A DNA stretch of 64,000 bases from Ehretia macrophylla (lineage: Eukaryota > Streptophyta > Magnoliopsida > Boraginales > Ehretiaceae). The notes beneath the pieces are model-generated. The model searched no databases and was not told the origin of the DNA. It saw only the letters and a program-made list of their open reading frames with translations. The translations under genes were made by a program, and so were the position numbers. Numbering within the stretch: the first letter of the stretch is position 1; each line of letters starts with the position of its first letter. The stretch covers positions 10,089,501 to 10,153,500 of the forward strand of contig CM075765.1 of the NCBI GenBank assembly GCA_037974665.1, in the 5' to 3' direction. Shown here piece by piece: positions 1 to 11,870 of the stretch.

Positions 1-1264
1 ACCGACTCCCGACTCAAAACGAGCATGATGAACACTTGGTCAAACGGCTCCTTTTATCAACTAAGGCGAATTGACTCAAAACCAAATCACGAGGTTCAAG
101 ATTCTCAACCAAGCTATTCAAACCTCTTAATAACACTTTATGACACCTCTAGGACCCTTGAAATCATACCTTAACCCGCAATTTCCTCAAAAGTCCCGAA
201 AGCCCCTTTATGCATTTGAACTACAAGTACCCTAACCAACGCTCAATTAGGTGACATAAGCCCACTTTTAACACTTCCCCACCTTCTAAATGCTAGCCAT
301 ATCGTTAGATTGCTCCCGGATTCACAAATTACCCGAAACCCCTTTGTGCATTGATCCATTTTAGCATTTTTAGTCAAATTCTGAACAAATTAACCTCACA
401 CAATTATTAATTTACGTCAATTAACATCTATAGCACCTAATTATAGCATAGAATCAACCTCCAAGTCACATTTTATCAAAACCCTAGAAATAGCACTATT
501 ATCTTCAACCTTTGATCATTTGCAAAAATCCAACAAGCAAGCTACACAACTACACTACACAAGTCTACGTAGCATATAAAATATGTAATTCACAAGTTTT
601 AAGCATTCCATATGCTATAGCTATCAAATCCAGAAATTAAAGTTTTGACAACAAACATTAAAATGCAAAAATACATGCAAAATCCCTCACCAAAGTGTGT
701 AGGAGCTCGTAGAAGGCCCAAGAACACTTGGAACTACTCCTAATTGGCTTGGAAAAGCTTGAAGTGCAAGGATTGAAGAGCAAAATTCTCTCTTTCTTTT
801 CCTTCTCTTTCTCGGGTTTGCTAAGGGACATGGGGGGTATTTTGGTTTTTGTTTTATGAACTAACTATTGTGTTTTTACTCTAATGCATGTATTTATAAT
901 GTTTGTTATGTATATGTTATATGTTGACAACACAATTAGGCCAAAAATAACTTGTAAGATCACTTCAATAAAGTCCAATGCAATTAATTTCAATTAGTCT
1001 ATTAAAACCAATGTTCTTACTATTCACTCGGACTGAAAACTATTTTCTAAACGCTCTCTCCCAACATGCAATGCTCAAAATCTCATTTTTCTCATTCCTT
1101 CTTTAAGTAATATAACATAGGAAAAATACAAATTTAGAGAAAATAAACAGTTAAAAATCATGATGAATAGTAACTAATCATAAAAGTAAGAAAATGCACA
1201 TTAAAATGCACGAAAATGTATGTAACAGTTAATTATGAATATGATAAAGGTCTCGGGCGTTACA
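1..1264 (-). repeat. Ty3/gypsy LTR, partial (cut by window edge)
   Basis: The right part of a minus-oriented LTR. It ends at TCGGGCGTTACA, the complement of the TGTAACGCCCGA start seen in the other gypsy LTRs here. It carries the family blocks ATCCCTCACC near 685 and TTTTCTAAACG near 1040. It resembles the LTRs of elements B and D more than the neighbouring LTR at 1650-3988, so the two are probably not a pair from one insertion. No host gene is visible in it. Confidence 0.75.
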
Positions 1265-1649
1265 GACCCTGTCCCAGCTGAGAGCATTTAAGCTCTGATA
1301 CTACCTGTAATTTCCTAGCTCCGTAAGGGATTAGGGTGTTACACAAGCAATTCATATATATCACATAAGTACAAGTTCACACAAGTTCATACAAATTCAT
1401 ACAAGGCACCTTGTTCACATAAGTCACATACAAGGCATTTAACATGAAATACACTCTAGACTTTTCATATACACACAATATCATGCTATTGACACTTTAT
1501 ATTCCCATATTCATGCTAGCATGCTTTTCACTTAGACAATTAAACAATCATACAATCACACAATTCCACTTTCACATAATGACATCTACCCCACAGACTG
1601 AGAAACATATCCTGAATCATGCATTCTATAAGCTCTGATACCACCTAAA
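1265..1649 (-). mobile_element. Remnant of gypsy 5' untranslated region between two LTRs
   Basis: A 385-bp stretch lies between LTRs where about 5 kb of gag-pol would be expected. The right part (about 1330-1645) matches in character the CACATAAG-rich leader found before gag in elements B and D (16560-16895 and 45520-45860). It holds two initiator-Met PBS-like sites, near 1291 (degenerate) and at 1631-1643. Right after the first lies a 38-bp block that starts TGTAA and ends TTACA, possibly the stump of a further deleted LTR. The coding interior is gone. Confidence 0.6.
1631..1643 (-). other. Primer-binding site (initiator tRNA-Met)
   Basis: On the minus strand it reads TGGTATCAGAGCT, complementary to the 3' end of plant initiator tRNA-Met. 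It lies seven bases inside the LTR that starts at 1650. It therefore marks that LTR as the 5' LTR of an element whose body runs to the left. Confidence 0.8.
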
Positions 1650-3988
1650 TATCACGCCTCGATGGGACCCCACGCTAACGGGTAAGTCTGGACCCGACAA
1701 ACGGACAGAGTATCCTCTATACCGTGGACTAACCGATTATCTGCACACAGAAGAAATGCCCACAACGACAATATACCAACAATCATAAACAACCACAACC
1801 TTCATTAACAAGACTTTCCAAACTCCAAAGGCCTTCCAAGCCTTTCTACTATACAAAGTAAAACATACAAGCATGCATTTCCATTAGCTATTGAAATTCT
1901 ATGTTTACAACTTCGATTATTATACCACTCTAATTTTTTCTATTTCATTTTCTTAGGTTTTAAGTTATTCAACCATCTTCCATTTAATCCTATACAAGCA
2001 TGCAAGCTAACTGGACAATAAAGTAAAGTATTAAGTTATTACAACCCAACTACAATCTAACTAATCATATAAGCCTTTAAACTTTATTATTACAATCCTC
2101 TTAGACCACACAAATACATACAAGACCATGAGGTCTCAAAATAGAACATATACAACAACAACACATTCTTTCAGATCCAGCATTCAAGTAAGCCAATCTC
2201 AACAACCAATCACTCAAGGAAATTGATCAATCTGAACCTCTTCTTCTCCTTTTACAGCTAATAGTTGGGGACCAACCTCAGCTCCTCCTGAAACATGTTA
2301 AAAAGAGGAATGAGCAAACACAATTGTTTAGTAAGGGTTGGGGTACAATTAATCGGGGTGTTTTCAAAAAGCTTTTCGTGTAATGCAGACAATTAAATAC
2401 AAGAATAGGTAATTACTCAATATAGAACCAATTAAACAACTAAATCCCACACAATTAAAAAGGATACAATTTGATAACCATTATCCCTACAATTCTCTGA
2501 ATCACGAACCTCGAACCACGAACTCGATCTCAATATACCAGCATCCCAAACACCAAAGGGAACTCCAGATGTACTTGATACCTATAACCCAGCACCCCCT
2601 GGCAATCTTCGGACCAGGCAAGTGATGAAATAGCTACAAAGCTAGAGCAACCAACCCTGGCAAGCCTTATGCCGCTCAGAGAGGCCCTTCGCATCCGTGC
2701 TGACGATAAGGTTGCGCAACCATCGATTCGATAAGACAAATAGCAATAACAATAGCAATATAACAAGATAAGCCAATAAACACATAATTGAAGGACAAAC
2801 AAAGTAGGTTGCCCTCACATGTAAGTTCCAATACAGACATTAAATTCACTAGAAAAGTAGAATTCTAAGCTATTTCCATTATTAGACTAACTTTATGACT
2901 TTTTCCCTTAGTCTATTAGTACAATTTGAAGCACTTACGAAACACAAATCACATAATCCGTAAAGCAACTATCCTACACTTCTAAGGGCACTTTATGACA
3001 CCATCTAAAGCCATGAAAACCCATTTTTAACTATGTCTATCACAAAGGCTCCGAAAGTCCCATGATCACTTTGAACTACAGCTACCTAAACCACCCTTTA
3101 AATCAATGCCATAATTATATTTTAGACATTACCTAACATAATAAACACTAACTATAGCATTCAATTACACATGAACAACCAATCTACGCAAAGCCCCTTT
3201 TTGAACCCAAGCCAATTTTACAAGTTCATTCAAGTTTCATTCATTTTAAACACTAACCTAGGTTCCCTAGCACTTATGGCATCATTAGATAGCATAGAAT
3301 TAAGCTTATAATCAAAATTTTACAAAAGCCCTAGAATTCTACTATTCATTATCTTCTTTAATATACCATTTGCAATAAACTACAAACTAAGCTATTCAAC
3401 TACACAAAACAAGTCTTTATAGCATGTAGACACTATATTACACAGGATTCAAGCATTTTATAAGCATATATCAACAAATCTAGAAAGTTTAAAAACAAAA
3501 CATAAGCTTGAGATGTCAAGAATATGCAAAATCCCTCACCCAACAAGCTTGAAAATACTAGTTTTAGGCTTAGGGTAGCTTGAATTCACCTCCAATTCGG
3601 TTGAATGAACACACAATTGCAAGATTGATGAAAATTTTCCTTTCTTTTTCCCTTGAAGTGTCGTCGGGTAGGGAAGACTTTTTGAGTATTTTTGTGTTTG
3701 TTTTGCTAGCTATGTATTGTGTATGTATGTATAATAAGATATATAATATGTATGTGTAATAAAATGGGCTCAACTAAATGCAAGACTAAATAATTTTAAG
3801 CCCAAAATGCAATTAAACTAACTAGCTCACTAAACAATATTGTTCAATGTTTTTACATGCACCCTCCAGATATGCAATGCACAAAGTAACAATGAACGTA
3901 TGCCACATATAAGTCAATGAACATAGGAAAAAATGTAAAATCACGAAAATAGAATAGTAAAAATTTAACCCCGGCCTTGGGTGTCACA
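1650..3988 (-). repeat. Ty3/gypsy LTR (element Z or A)
   Basis: A 2339-bp LTR. The left end reads TATCACGCCTCG (normally TGTCACGCC) and the right end GGGTGTCACA. It contains the conserved GGACAAAC-AAAGTAG-GTTGCCCTC hairpin at 2791-2816 and the palindrome GGTTGCGCAACC at 2710-2721. A PBS lies on its left and integrase sequence of element A lies directly on its right. It is either the 5' LTR of a deleted element that inserted into A's integrase, or A's own 3' LTR after a deletion that ran exactly to the LTR edge. I favour the first reading, because the polypurine tract and the integrase tail are both absent. Confidence 0.75.
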
Positions 3989-5140
3989 AGATCAACCCCC
4001 TCCGAGGTGATACTTTCAAGAATACCCGATCATCTATATCAAACTTCAGATCCTGCCTCTATTTATCCACATAAATTTTCTATCGGCTCTGAGCGGTGAG
4101 CATTCACTTTCGGATCAGATGCACATTTTCGATCTTTTCTACTAATTCTGGCAACAAAGTGCAATCGACTGCTTTCATTTCCCCAACTTCATCCCAGTAC
4201 ATTGGAGATCTACACTTACGTCCATATAAAGCTTTGTAAGGAGCCATCCTTATCATTGACTGATAGCTGTTGCTGTATGTGAATTCTACCAACGAAATAT
4301 ATTTTTCCCATCCTTTACTGAAGTCCAACACACAAGCCCTCAACATATCCTCCAGTATTTGTATAGTTCTTTCTGACTGTCTGTCTGTCTGGGGGTGATA
4401 TACTATACTGAATTTCAACTTTGTTCCCAGGGCTTTCTGAAACAACGGCCAGAATCGAGATGTGAATTGAGAATCCCTGTCTGATACGATACTTTCTGGC
4501 GCCCCATGTAATCTTTCAATGTTCGCCATATAAAGCTTAGCCAGCTTCTCCAGATTATTCTGTTTATTCCTAGGAATAAAGTGAGATGTCTTGGTCAGTC
4601 TGTCGACTACAACCCAAATAGCAATACAACCTCTCGGTGACTTTGGTAACTCCATTACAAAGTCCATCGTTACATGTTCCCACTTCTACTGAGGAATCTC
4701 TAACGGTTGTAGTAACCCTACTGGCCTTTGATGTTCTGCTTTCACTTTCTGACAAGTCAACATCGAGCCACGAATTGTGCAATCTCTCTTTTCATATTGT
4801 TCCACCAATAGTGCTACCTCAAGTCCCGGTACATTTTTGTTCATCAGGGATGAATGGTGTATTTAGAATTGTATGCCTCCTCAAGAATCATCGTTTTCAA
4901 TTCAGAGTCGTTCGGAACACTAACTCGGCCTCGAAACCCTAATATTCCGTTATTATTTACCTGGAAATCAGGTTTTCCCTTAATGATTTCCTGGAGCCTT
5001 TTGTCTTGCTGCTGAGCTTCCTTCATTTATGACAACATCGTGGGTTGAATTTGTAAGTGAGCAAATAAAACTCCGTTCTTTGTTAACTCAAGTTTCCAGC
5101 AACCCACATCCTCCAGCATTTCCAACTCTTTTATTCATAA
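3989..5140 (-). pseudogene. Gypsy A integrase, broken
   Basis: Minus-strand integrase core, clearest at 4104-4667. Visible motifs are VVDRLTKTSHF (first catalytic Asp), VSDRDSQFTSRFW (second Asp) and HPQTDRQSERT (catalytic Glu). The part before the core (4844-5140) keeps the spacer that normally leads into the HHCC zinc domain (NSKYTIHP). Frames are broken several times; for example the expected Trp of the PQWKW motif near 4687 is a stop. After VFLKVSPRRGLI the coding sequence stops at the LTR edge (3988), so the C-terminal chromodomain-like tail is missing. A dead copy. Confidence 0.85.
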
Positions 5141-6480
5141 TCTTGCCAACCTGGCCTTCCAGCTCAAAACATCAGCCATAATATTTGCTTTGCCCGGCAC
5201 ATAGTTGATCAAGTAGTTGTAGTCATCCAACAATTCCATCTATCTTCGTTGCCTCATATTTAACTCTTTCTGTGAAAACAAATACTCAAGGCTTTTGTGG
5301 TCGGTGAAAATCTCGAATTTATTACCCCACAGATAGTGTTGCCACTTCTTTAAGGCAAATATAATTGCTGCCAGTTCCAAATCATGTGTAGGATAATTAA
5401 CCTTATAGGTTTTCAGCTTTCGGGAGGCATAGGCAATTACCTTGTCGTTCTGCATCAATACATACCCTAAACCTTCTTTAGAGGCATCGCTGTAGATGAC
5501 AAAGTTCCCTGTCTCCTCTGGTAATACAAGAATAAGTGTTGTGGTTAATCTCTTCTTCAGTTCCTAAAAACTATTCTCGCATTTATCATCCCAATTGAAA
5601 CTTATTTTCTTTTGGATTAACTTAGTAAGCGGTCTAGCAATCTTCGAGAAGTCTTTAACAAACTTCCGATAGTAACCAGCTAATCCCAGAAAACTCTGAA
5701 TCTCTGTTACCATTTTCAGCCGCTTCTACGACTGTACACCTTCAATTTTTTTCAGATCTACCGATATTCCTCCTTGGGATATGATGTGCCCCAGAAAGGC
5801 CACTTGATTCAACCAAAATTCACATTTACTAAATTTGGCATATAGTTTGTGCTCTTGAAGTGTCTGTGATAATACTGTTCATGCTCCACCTCAGATTTAG
5901 AGTAGACGAAAATGTCATCTATGAAAATACCCAGGAATTGGTCCAAATATGGCCGGAACACTCTATGCATCAAATCCATGAACGTTGTAAGGGCATTAGT
6001 CAGTCCAAATGGCATAACCACAAACTCATAATGCCCATATCGTGTCCTAAAGGCTAACTTAGGTATGTCCTCTTTCTTGATCTGAAGTTAATAATAACCT
6101 TGTCTCAAATCGAACTTCGAGTATACCTTAGCTCCCTGGAGTTGATCAAACAACTCATCGATTAATGGCAACGGATATTTGTTCTTGATAGTTGCATGGT
6201 CCAATCCCTAATAATCTATATGTAATCTCAACGACCTATCCTTCTTTTTCATGAACAACACTGATGCACCCCACGGAGATGAACTCGGTTGAATAAACCC
6301 TTTCTCCAATAACTCCTGTAATTGGACCTTCAATTCATATAATTCTGTGGGAACCATCCGATAAAGAGCTCTTGATATCGGCTGAGTGCTTGGTAATACC
6401 TCAATCACGAAACTCTACTTCCCGGTCTGGTGGCAACCTCGGTAACTCCTTTGGAAATACGTCTGCATATTCTTTAACTA
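5141..6480 (-). pseudogene. Gypsy A reverse transcriptase and RNase H, broken
   Basis: RNase H (5240-5540) shows the [23 protein letters not shown] and [11 protein letters not shown] motifs. The reverse transcriptase lies at about 5560-6408, with the [10 protein letters not shown] active-site motif near 5920 and the [17 protein letters not shown] entry motif near 6280. It is interrupted by stops and frameshifts, among them a Gln-to-stop change near 6090 in the GYYQL motif and a Trp-to-stop change near 5240. Domain order (protease, RT, RNase H, integrase) places it in Ty3/gypsy. Confidence 0.85.
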
Positions 6481-7165
6481 TTTGTACCTCCTATATTTTG
6501 ACCTTATCAAACGGTTTGTTGATCAGATAGGCTAGATATCCGTTGCATCTTTTATTGATTAGCTTTACTACTTTTGTGGATGAAATAGTAGGTTCCTTGG
6601 CCAAACTCCTCTTTCCTTTTATTTCAATAACAGGCTGACTCAACCCTTTAAATTTTACCACTTTTGTTCGGCAATTTAGTCTTGCATGATGTTGTGCCTG
6701 CCAGTCCATTCCCAGAATAACTTCATACCTCCGAAAGATAAGCGCTATAAGATCGGCCAAAAATTTCTGATCCCCAACCTGTATCTTACATGCTTTACAT
6801 GCTAGTCTAGTAACACATTTAGAACCCATTGGGGTACTAACTTCTAAATGATAAGGTAATTTTTCAACTGGTAACTTGGTACGATATGCACATTTAGGAG
6901 TTATAAATGAATGTGTAGCACCAGGATCAATAAGTACTTTAACTAATTGATTTGAAATTAGAAAAATACCTTTGACAACGGTTGTCTCATCTGGGGGATC
7001 CTGTCCCTCCATGGCATATGCCTGAGCTTACACTCTCGGTGCTGGAGTATTTTTCCCACCCTGTTCTGTGTTATACCTCTTACGGCCTGAGTCTGACCTC
7101 TCTGCCCCTTTGGGCACTCCTTCACTCGGTGTTGATCATTGCCGCATTCGATGCACTTTGTAATA
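6481..7165 (-). pseudogene. Gypsy A protease and end of gag, truncated
   Basis: A 173-residue open stretch (6491-7012) holds an aspartic protease of the retropepsin type. The motif reads VLIDPGATHSFI, where the family has DSGA, so the Ser next to the catalytic Asp has become Pro. Upstream (7030-7160) sits the gag zinc knuckle with Cys-X2-Cys-X4-His-X4-Cys (C-IE-C-GNDQ-H-RVKE-C). Gag is then cut off at about 7165, where the opposite-facing LTR begins. The rest of gag and the 5' LTR of A are not present beside it. Confidence 0.8.
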
Positions 7166-7170
7166 CTCTA

Positions 7171-9331
7171 GCCCGAGTTAAATTTTTTATTATTTTATTT
7201 CTCTAAACTTATATTTTTCTCTTGTTACTTGCTATTTTTGAGCAAAACATTCATTGATTTTTCGTGCATAGCATATCGGGAGTGTGAGTTACAAAATGAT
7301 TTGTGACCAGCATGAATAGAAAAAAATTCAGCAATTTGCACTATTGGACTTTTAATGTTTAGTTGTTCTGGACTTTATTTTAGCTTGTTTATTGCATTAG
7401 CTTGACCTAACCCATGACCCAATGACCCATATATGTATCTATTACCCATATATACATATAATAGCCTAGAATACACAAAACAAAAGAAAAAAAATTAACA
7501 AAAGCTTGTCGAAACCCGTCAGCCTCCAAGGTGAAGAAAAGAGAAAAATTTTGCCATCTTGATCTTTGAAGCTTGCTTTAGAGTAATCTTGAGCCTTGTT
7601 AGAGCTTATTCAACCCTTCTACAACTAGATTTGGTGAGGTATTCCATGTTTTGTGCATATTTAAATCTAAACCTACCTTTTTAAAATTTTTAGATTTGTT
7701 ATAAATGCTTAGTTTATTGGTTAAAATTGCCTTTATTGTTGTATATGAAGTTAGTGGAACATTATTTATAGCGTTGTTTAATTGTTTAGCCATTGAATTG
7801 GAAATTTGATAATTGGGGCAGAACATAAATAGTAATTTTCTTCAATTTTTGTGATTTGTATGTAATGTATGTTTTGATGCTTCAAATAGGTGCCATAAAA
7901 ATTCATTAGCTTAGTAGAATGCTTAAACTCGTTAAAATAAGGCTAGAACTTGATTAGAATTGCTAGAACATAAAGGGGGCATTTTGTGCAATTGGGCCGC
8001 TTGGGTGATTTTGGTGTTTGTAAAGCTTAGTTGTGATTAGTTTATGATTGTTGAATGCCTAGTAAGCTTGTAGTGTCACCTCGTTGATTGATAACTAGTT
8101 AATTAGCTAGAAATAGTAAAGGGCTTTTGAGGTAAAGTTAGGTTGTTTGTTAAAATTGGGTTTGAGCTTGACTAGTTAAGTGTTTAGGGGTGATTGGCTA
8201 GATTATGGCACTAATCGGAGGAGTTTCATGATTTAGAATGCATGCCTACTTTGCTTGAATTGAATAGTTATAGATAAATTCTCATTTGTATTGATTGAAT
8301 AGCTTATTAATTGTATCCTGTGTGCGAGGACAACCTCTTTTGATGTTCCTCAATTGTGTGCATTGAATTGTGAGATTTTCTTTGTTATTGTCATATTTTG
8401 CATTGCATCGCATCGTTGGTTGTAACCATAAACTCGGGACTGATGTTACGAGCCTCTTTGGGTAACATCGGGCTTGCTAGAGTTGTGTTGCTCTAGCTCC
8501 ATATCCTATTCCCTTACCAGCTTGTAGGGAGATTAACATGGGCTGTTGGGTCGTAGATTTGAGTACGGTCCGAAGTACTCACTGGTGTTTGGTTTGTCGG
8601 CATATCATCTCAAGATCGTGGTTCATGGATCGAGTTCGTGGGTTAGAGTGATAAGGGCTATTGAATCGTTTCCTTTCATTGATTGTAAAGTTTCAAGTCT
8701 TGATTGATTTCCTTATCTTGTTGATGTTACTTGACTTGTTCTTATTTGTATTGCACGAAGTCCTCTTCGAACTCGCCCCAGTTTATCGTTTCCCTCATTT
8801 ACTGAGCATAGTGGTTTGCTCACCCTCTTTCTAATATGTTTTAGGAGAGGCTGAGATTGATCCTCAATTGTTAGGGGTTGAGGATGAGGAACTGTAGGTG
8901 GAGGTTTTCCTTTGATTGCCTTGCTTAAGGTTGGATCAGAGTGCTTTTTTGCTTGTTATGTGCTTCAAGTAGACTTATGTTTGTAGCCTATATTGAGACC
9001 TTGGATGGTCTTGTATGTATTGTATTTATGTACTTGGGAATTGTAATGTTTAAATTATACTAAAGTCTAGTAGTGGCATATAATAGCTTAATGTTTAGCT
9101 TTATTTCTAGTTTATGCATGTTATGTACTTGTCTAGTATAGTTTGCACTAGAACTATCTTGTGGACTTGCAGGGGAAGTCTTGAGAATATGGGAAGTTGG
9201 ATTTTATTGTTGTTTATTGTCTATTGTGTGTAAATCTTCTGAGTTCAGGTACTCGGTTAGTCCCCGATACAGAAGAGACTCTGTCCGTTTGTCGGGTCCG
9301 GACTTACCTATAGCATGGGGTTGGTTAGGGC
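7171..9331 (+). repeat. Solo-like gypsy LTR in plus orientation
   Basis: A 2.16-kb LTR facing opposite to its neighbours. Read on the plus strand it starts with GCCCGAG and ends with GGGGTTGGTTAGGGC. It carries, in the same order but reversed, the blocks of the other gypsy LTRs: the GGTGAGG block (7633), a hairpin with GAGGACAAC and GTTCCTC (8326-8351), GGTTGTAACC (8419-8428) and TGAGCA/TGCTCA (8803-8822). No internal region, PBS or second LTR goes with it. CTCTA occurs at both edges (7166-7170, 9332-9336), which fits a 5-bp target duplication. Confidence 0.7.
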
Positions 9332-9336
9332 CTCTA

Positions 9337-11832
9337 ACGCCTCGATCCCTCACGAGACCGGATGCTCTAATAACCAAGCTATTCTCAACCCAATTCCAAC
9401 CCAGTCTCAAAATTTTAAGAAAAAACGGACAGAGTTTCCTCTGTACCGCGGACATTTTTCAAACCTGTAAATGATCAAAATAGCCACAATATACTAAAAC
9501 AAGCTTTTATAATTAAAATTCAAAGGTTCAAGGCCATCCAAGCCTTGAAACATACAACTGCTCCAAATCACACAAGCATGCAACCAACTTAACTTTTCAT
9601 TAAACCATCTTAACATGCCGTTCAATGTTAATAATAGAGCAATCTTAGAAGTTGAAATCAACATACCTCTAAACATACACCCCCAAGTATGCAAGAACTA
9701 AAAGGAGAATTAAAAGTTATTACAAGCCATAATATCTCAAAGCTAACATTACAACCAACAACTTTCAACTTGCAACTACAAGAATATACATAGCCTTAAG
9801 GCCACAAAATAGATCATGTTATAGCAATACAAGTACACCATGTAACAACAAGAAGGCATATCCACCTTAGACAACAAACACACAGCAACTAGGGCAAAGG
9901 CTCAGCCTAAACTTCTTCCTCTTCCACTAGCACCTCAACTAGTTGGGGTTCACCCTCTGTACTTCCTGAAACATATATTGAGGTATGAGCAACCACTGTT
10001 GCCCAGTGAGGGATAAGGTCTCCCGGGGTGTGCAATGCAACAAGTAATACAATTAAGAATTAATAGAAATGAAAACCGTTCAAGGAGAAAAAATGATTGA
10101 ATACCACACATTAAAAAGGATACATTCACATAACCCCTATACTCCAATCTTCACTTGGTCTTCATTCACGATCCACGAACCACAATCACAATCACGATAA
10201 GCCGGCATAACCCCAAACACTCCAATGGGTGTACTCCGGATGTACCCCGATAGTCCTACGACCCAACATCCCCTGGCAATCTCCAGACCAGGCGAATGAA
10301 GGACTAGGGCACGAAGTTTGAATCTCCACCAGCAAGCCCTCTACTGCCCAGTCAATATTCAACACATCCGTCCCTGACACTATGGTTGCACAACCACTAT
10401 GCAATGCACTTTACAATGGCAAGTTAATCTCAATAATATAAGCAATAACACGTAGGAGGATCAACAAAGTAGATTGACCTCGATGCAATTAGAATAGAAG
10501 CAATTTATACAAGCAAATAAGCAGTTTTACAAAGGAGTATATACAAGACAAGCATAGAATCATGCCAAGAGCTCTAAAACAATTTGAAGTCACATTTAAA
10601 CACTCAAGAAGTCGTGCCAAGGTCTTAGAGCGCGAGACAACCGAATTTGCACCTAAACCCCTTTGTTTTCCAAGCTATTTCTCTTCCAAACCAAAGTTAA
10701 TGATTCAATTACAAAGGGAAACTATACCAACCTTCTAACTAATCCTCAAGGAACCCTTTCAACCCTCAAACCCATTCAAATGTTCGCAATTACCCCGAAA
10801 GCCCCAATTTTCCAATTTCCCTTTTCTAGCTTTAAACTACACATGCCTCGTCCGGGCTTCAAATAGGGGTTAGCAAAGCTTCTATAGTACCTAGGTAGCC
10901 TAAGAATACTAAAAGTGAAGCCCGAATCCACCCAGATTCGTCCTAACCCCGAAACCTCTTTGTTAAAGTCGGCTAATTTATGTTATATGTGATATTAGAG
11001 CAATTCAAGTGTACGGGGCTATTAGAGTACCTTCATTAACACCTAAGGCATCTATTAGAAGTGTTGAATCGAGCTAATACGTGTAATTACACAAAACCCT
11101 AGAAAAATGTCACTATTCACCTCATAATTCAAAATATCGATTCTAACGGTTTAAAAAGCAAAACAATGGCTCAACTATGTTCCCTAGTACTTATAAACAA
11201 GGTATAATAGCATAGATAATCAATACAATAGCATTCAAGAAAATAGCAACCATTTTAAAATGCGAAAATAAGCCGTGAAATCCCTCACCAATGCGCGTAG
11301 GAGCACCTAGGAAGCTTGCACAGACCCTAAACTACTTGCTCTAGGCTTGTCTTGGCTTGAATTGATGATTTGATGAAGCAAAAGTCTCTAAATGGCAAGA
11401 GAAGGGCTGTCGGCCTGCTACAGTGAAATCTGTACAATTTTTTTCTTTTGTTTTGTGTTTTATGAGCTTAGGTTATATATAAGGTGACTAAGTTGAGGTG
11501 GGGTCATGGTTGGGTGGTTAAGTGGACTTCTAAAATGCGCGTTGTCAACTTTAAAACGAGTCTAAGGTGAAAAATGATGTTAGCTAATTAAATCTCTAAG
11601 TTTTGTTACGTAACACTATTCATTTAACTACTAGAAACATTTTCTAAACGAGCTCTCCTATCGCTTCTAACAATTAATATGATTTAATAAAAATGCTAAT
11701 TCACTAATATAATGTAGTTTGAAAATGGAGTGAATAGTAGCTAAGGAAGACAGTTAGTAAAGCACAGAAGGAAATGCGCAAACAATGGATGCAACAGTAA
11801 ATGAATATAAGGCAGAAAGCTCGGGCGTCACA
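9337..11832 (-). repeat. Gypsy B 3' LTR, with foreign outer end
   Basis: About 2.5 kb. From about 9425 rightwards it is nearly identical to the right LTR of B (16899-19400). The first 85-95 bases instead follow another LTR type, with CTCACGAGACCGG and CTCAACCCAATTCC as in E (48292) and G (59965). The right end TCGGGCGTCACA at 11832 borders a polypurine tract. The palindrome TGGTTGCACAACCA (10383-10396) and the AAAGTAG hairpin (10456-10481) are present. Confidence 0.85.
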
Positions 11833-11870
11833 TCCTCTCCCCCTTAAACTAATTGCGTCCACACAATTCT
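11833..11870 (-). other. Polypurine tract and adjacent inverted repeat of gypsy B
   Basis: On the minus strand TTAAGGGGGAGAGGA directly precedes the 3' LTR, as required for plus-strand priming. Just upstream (11851-11868) is AATTGCG-TCCA-CACAATT, a slightly imperfect copy of the inverted repeat seen at the same place in C, D, E, F and H. Confidence 0.8.
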
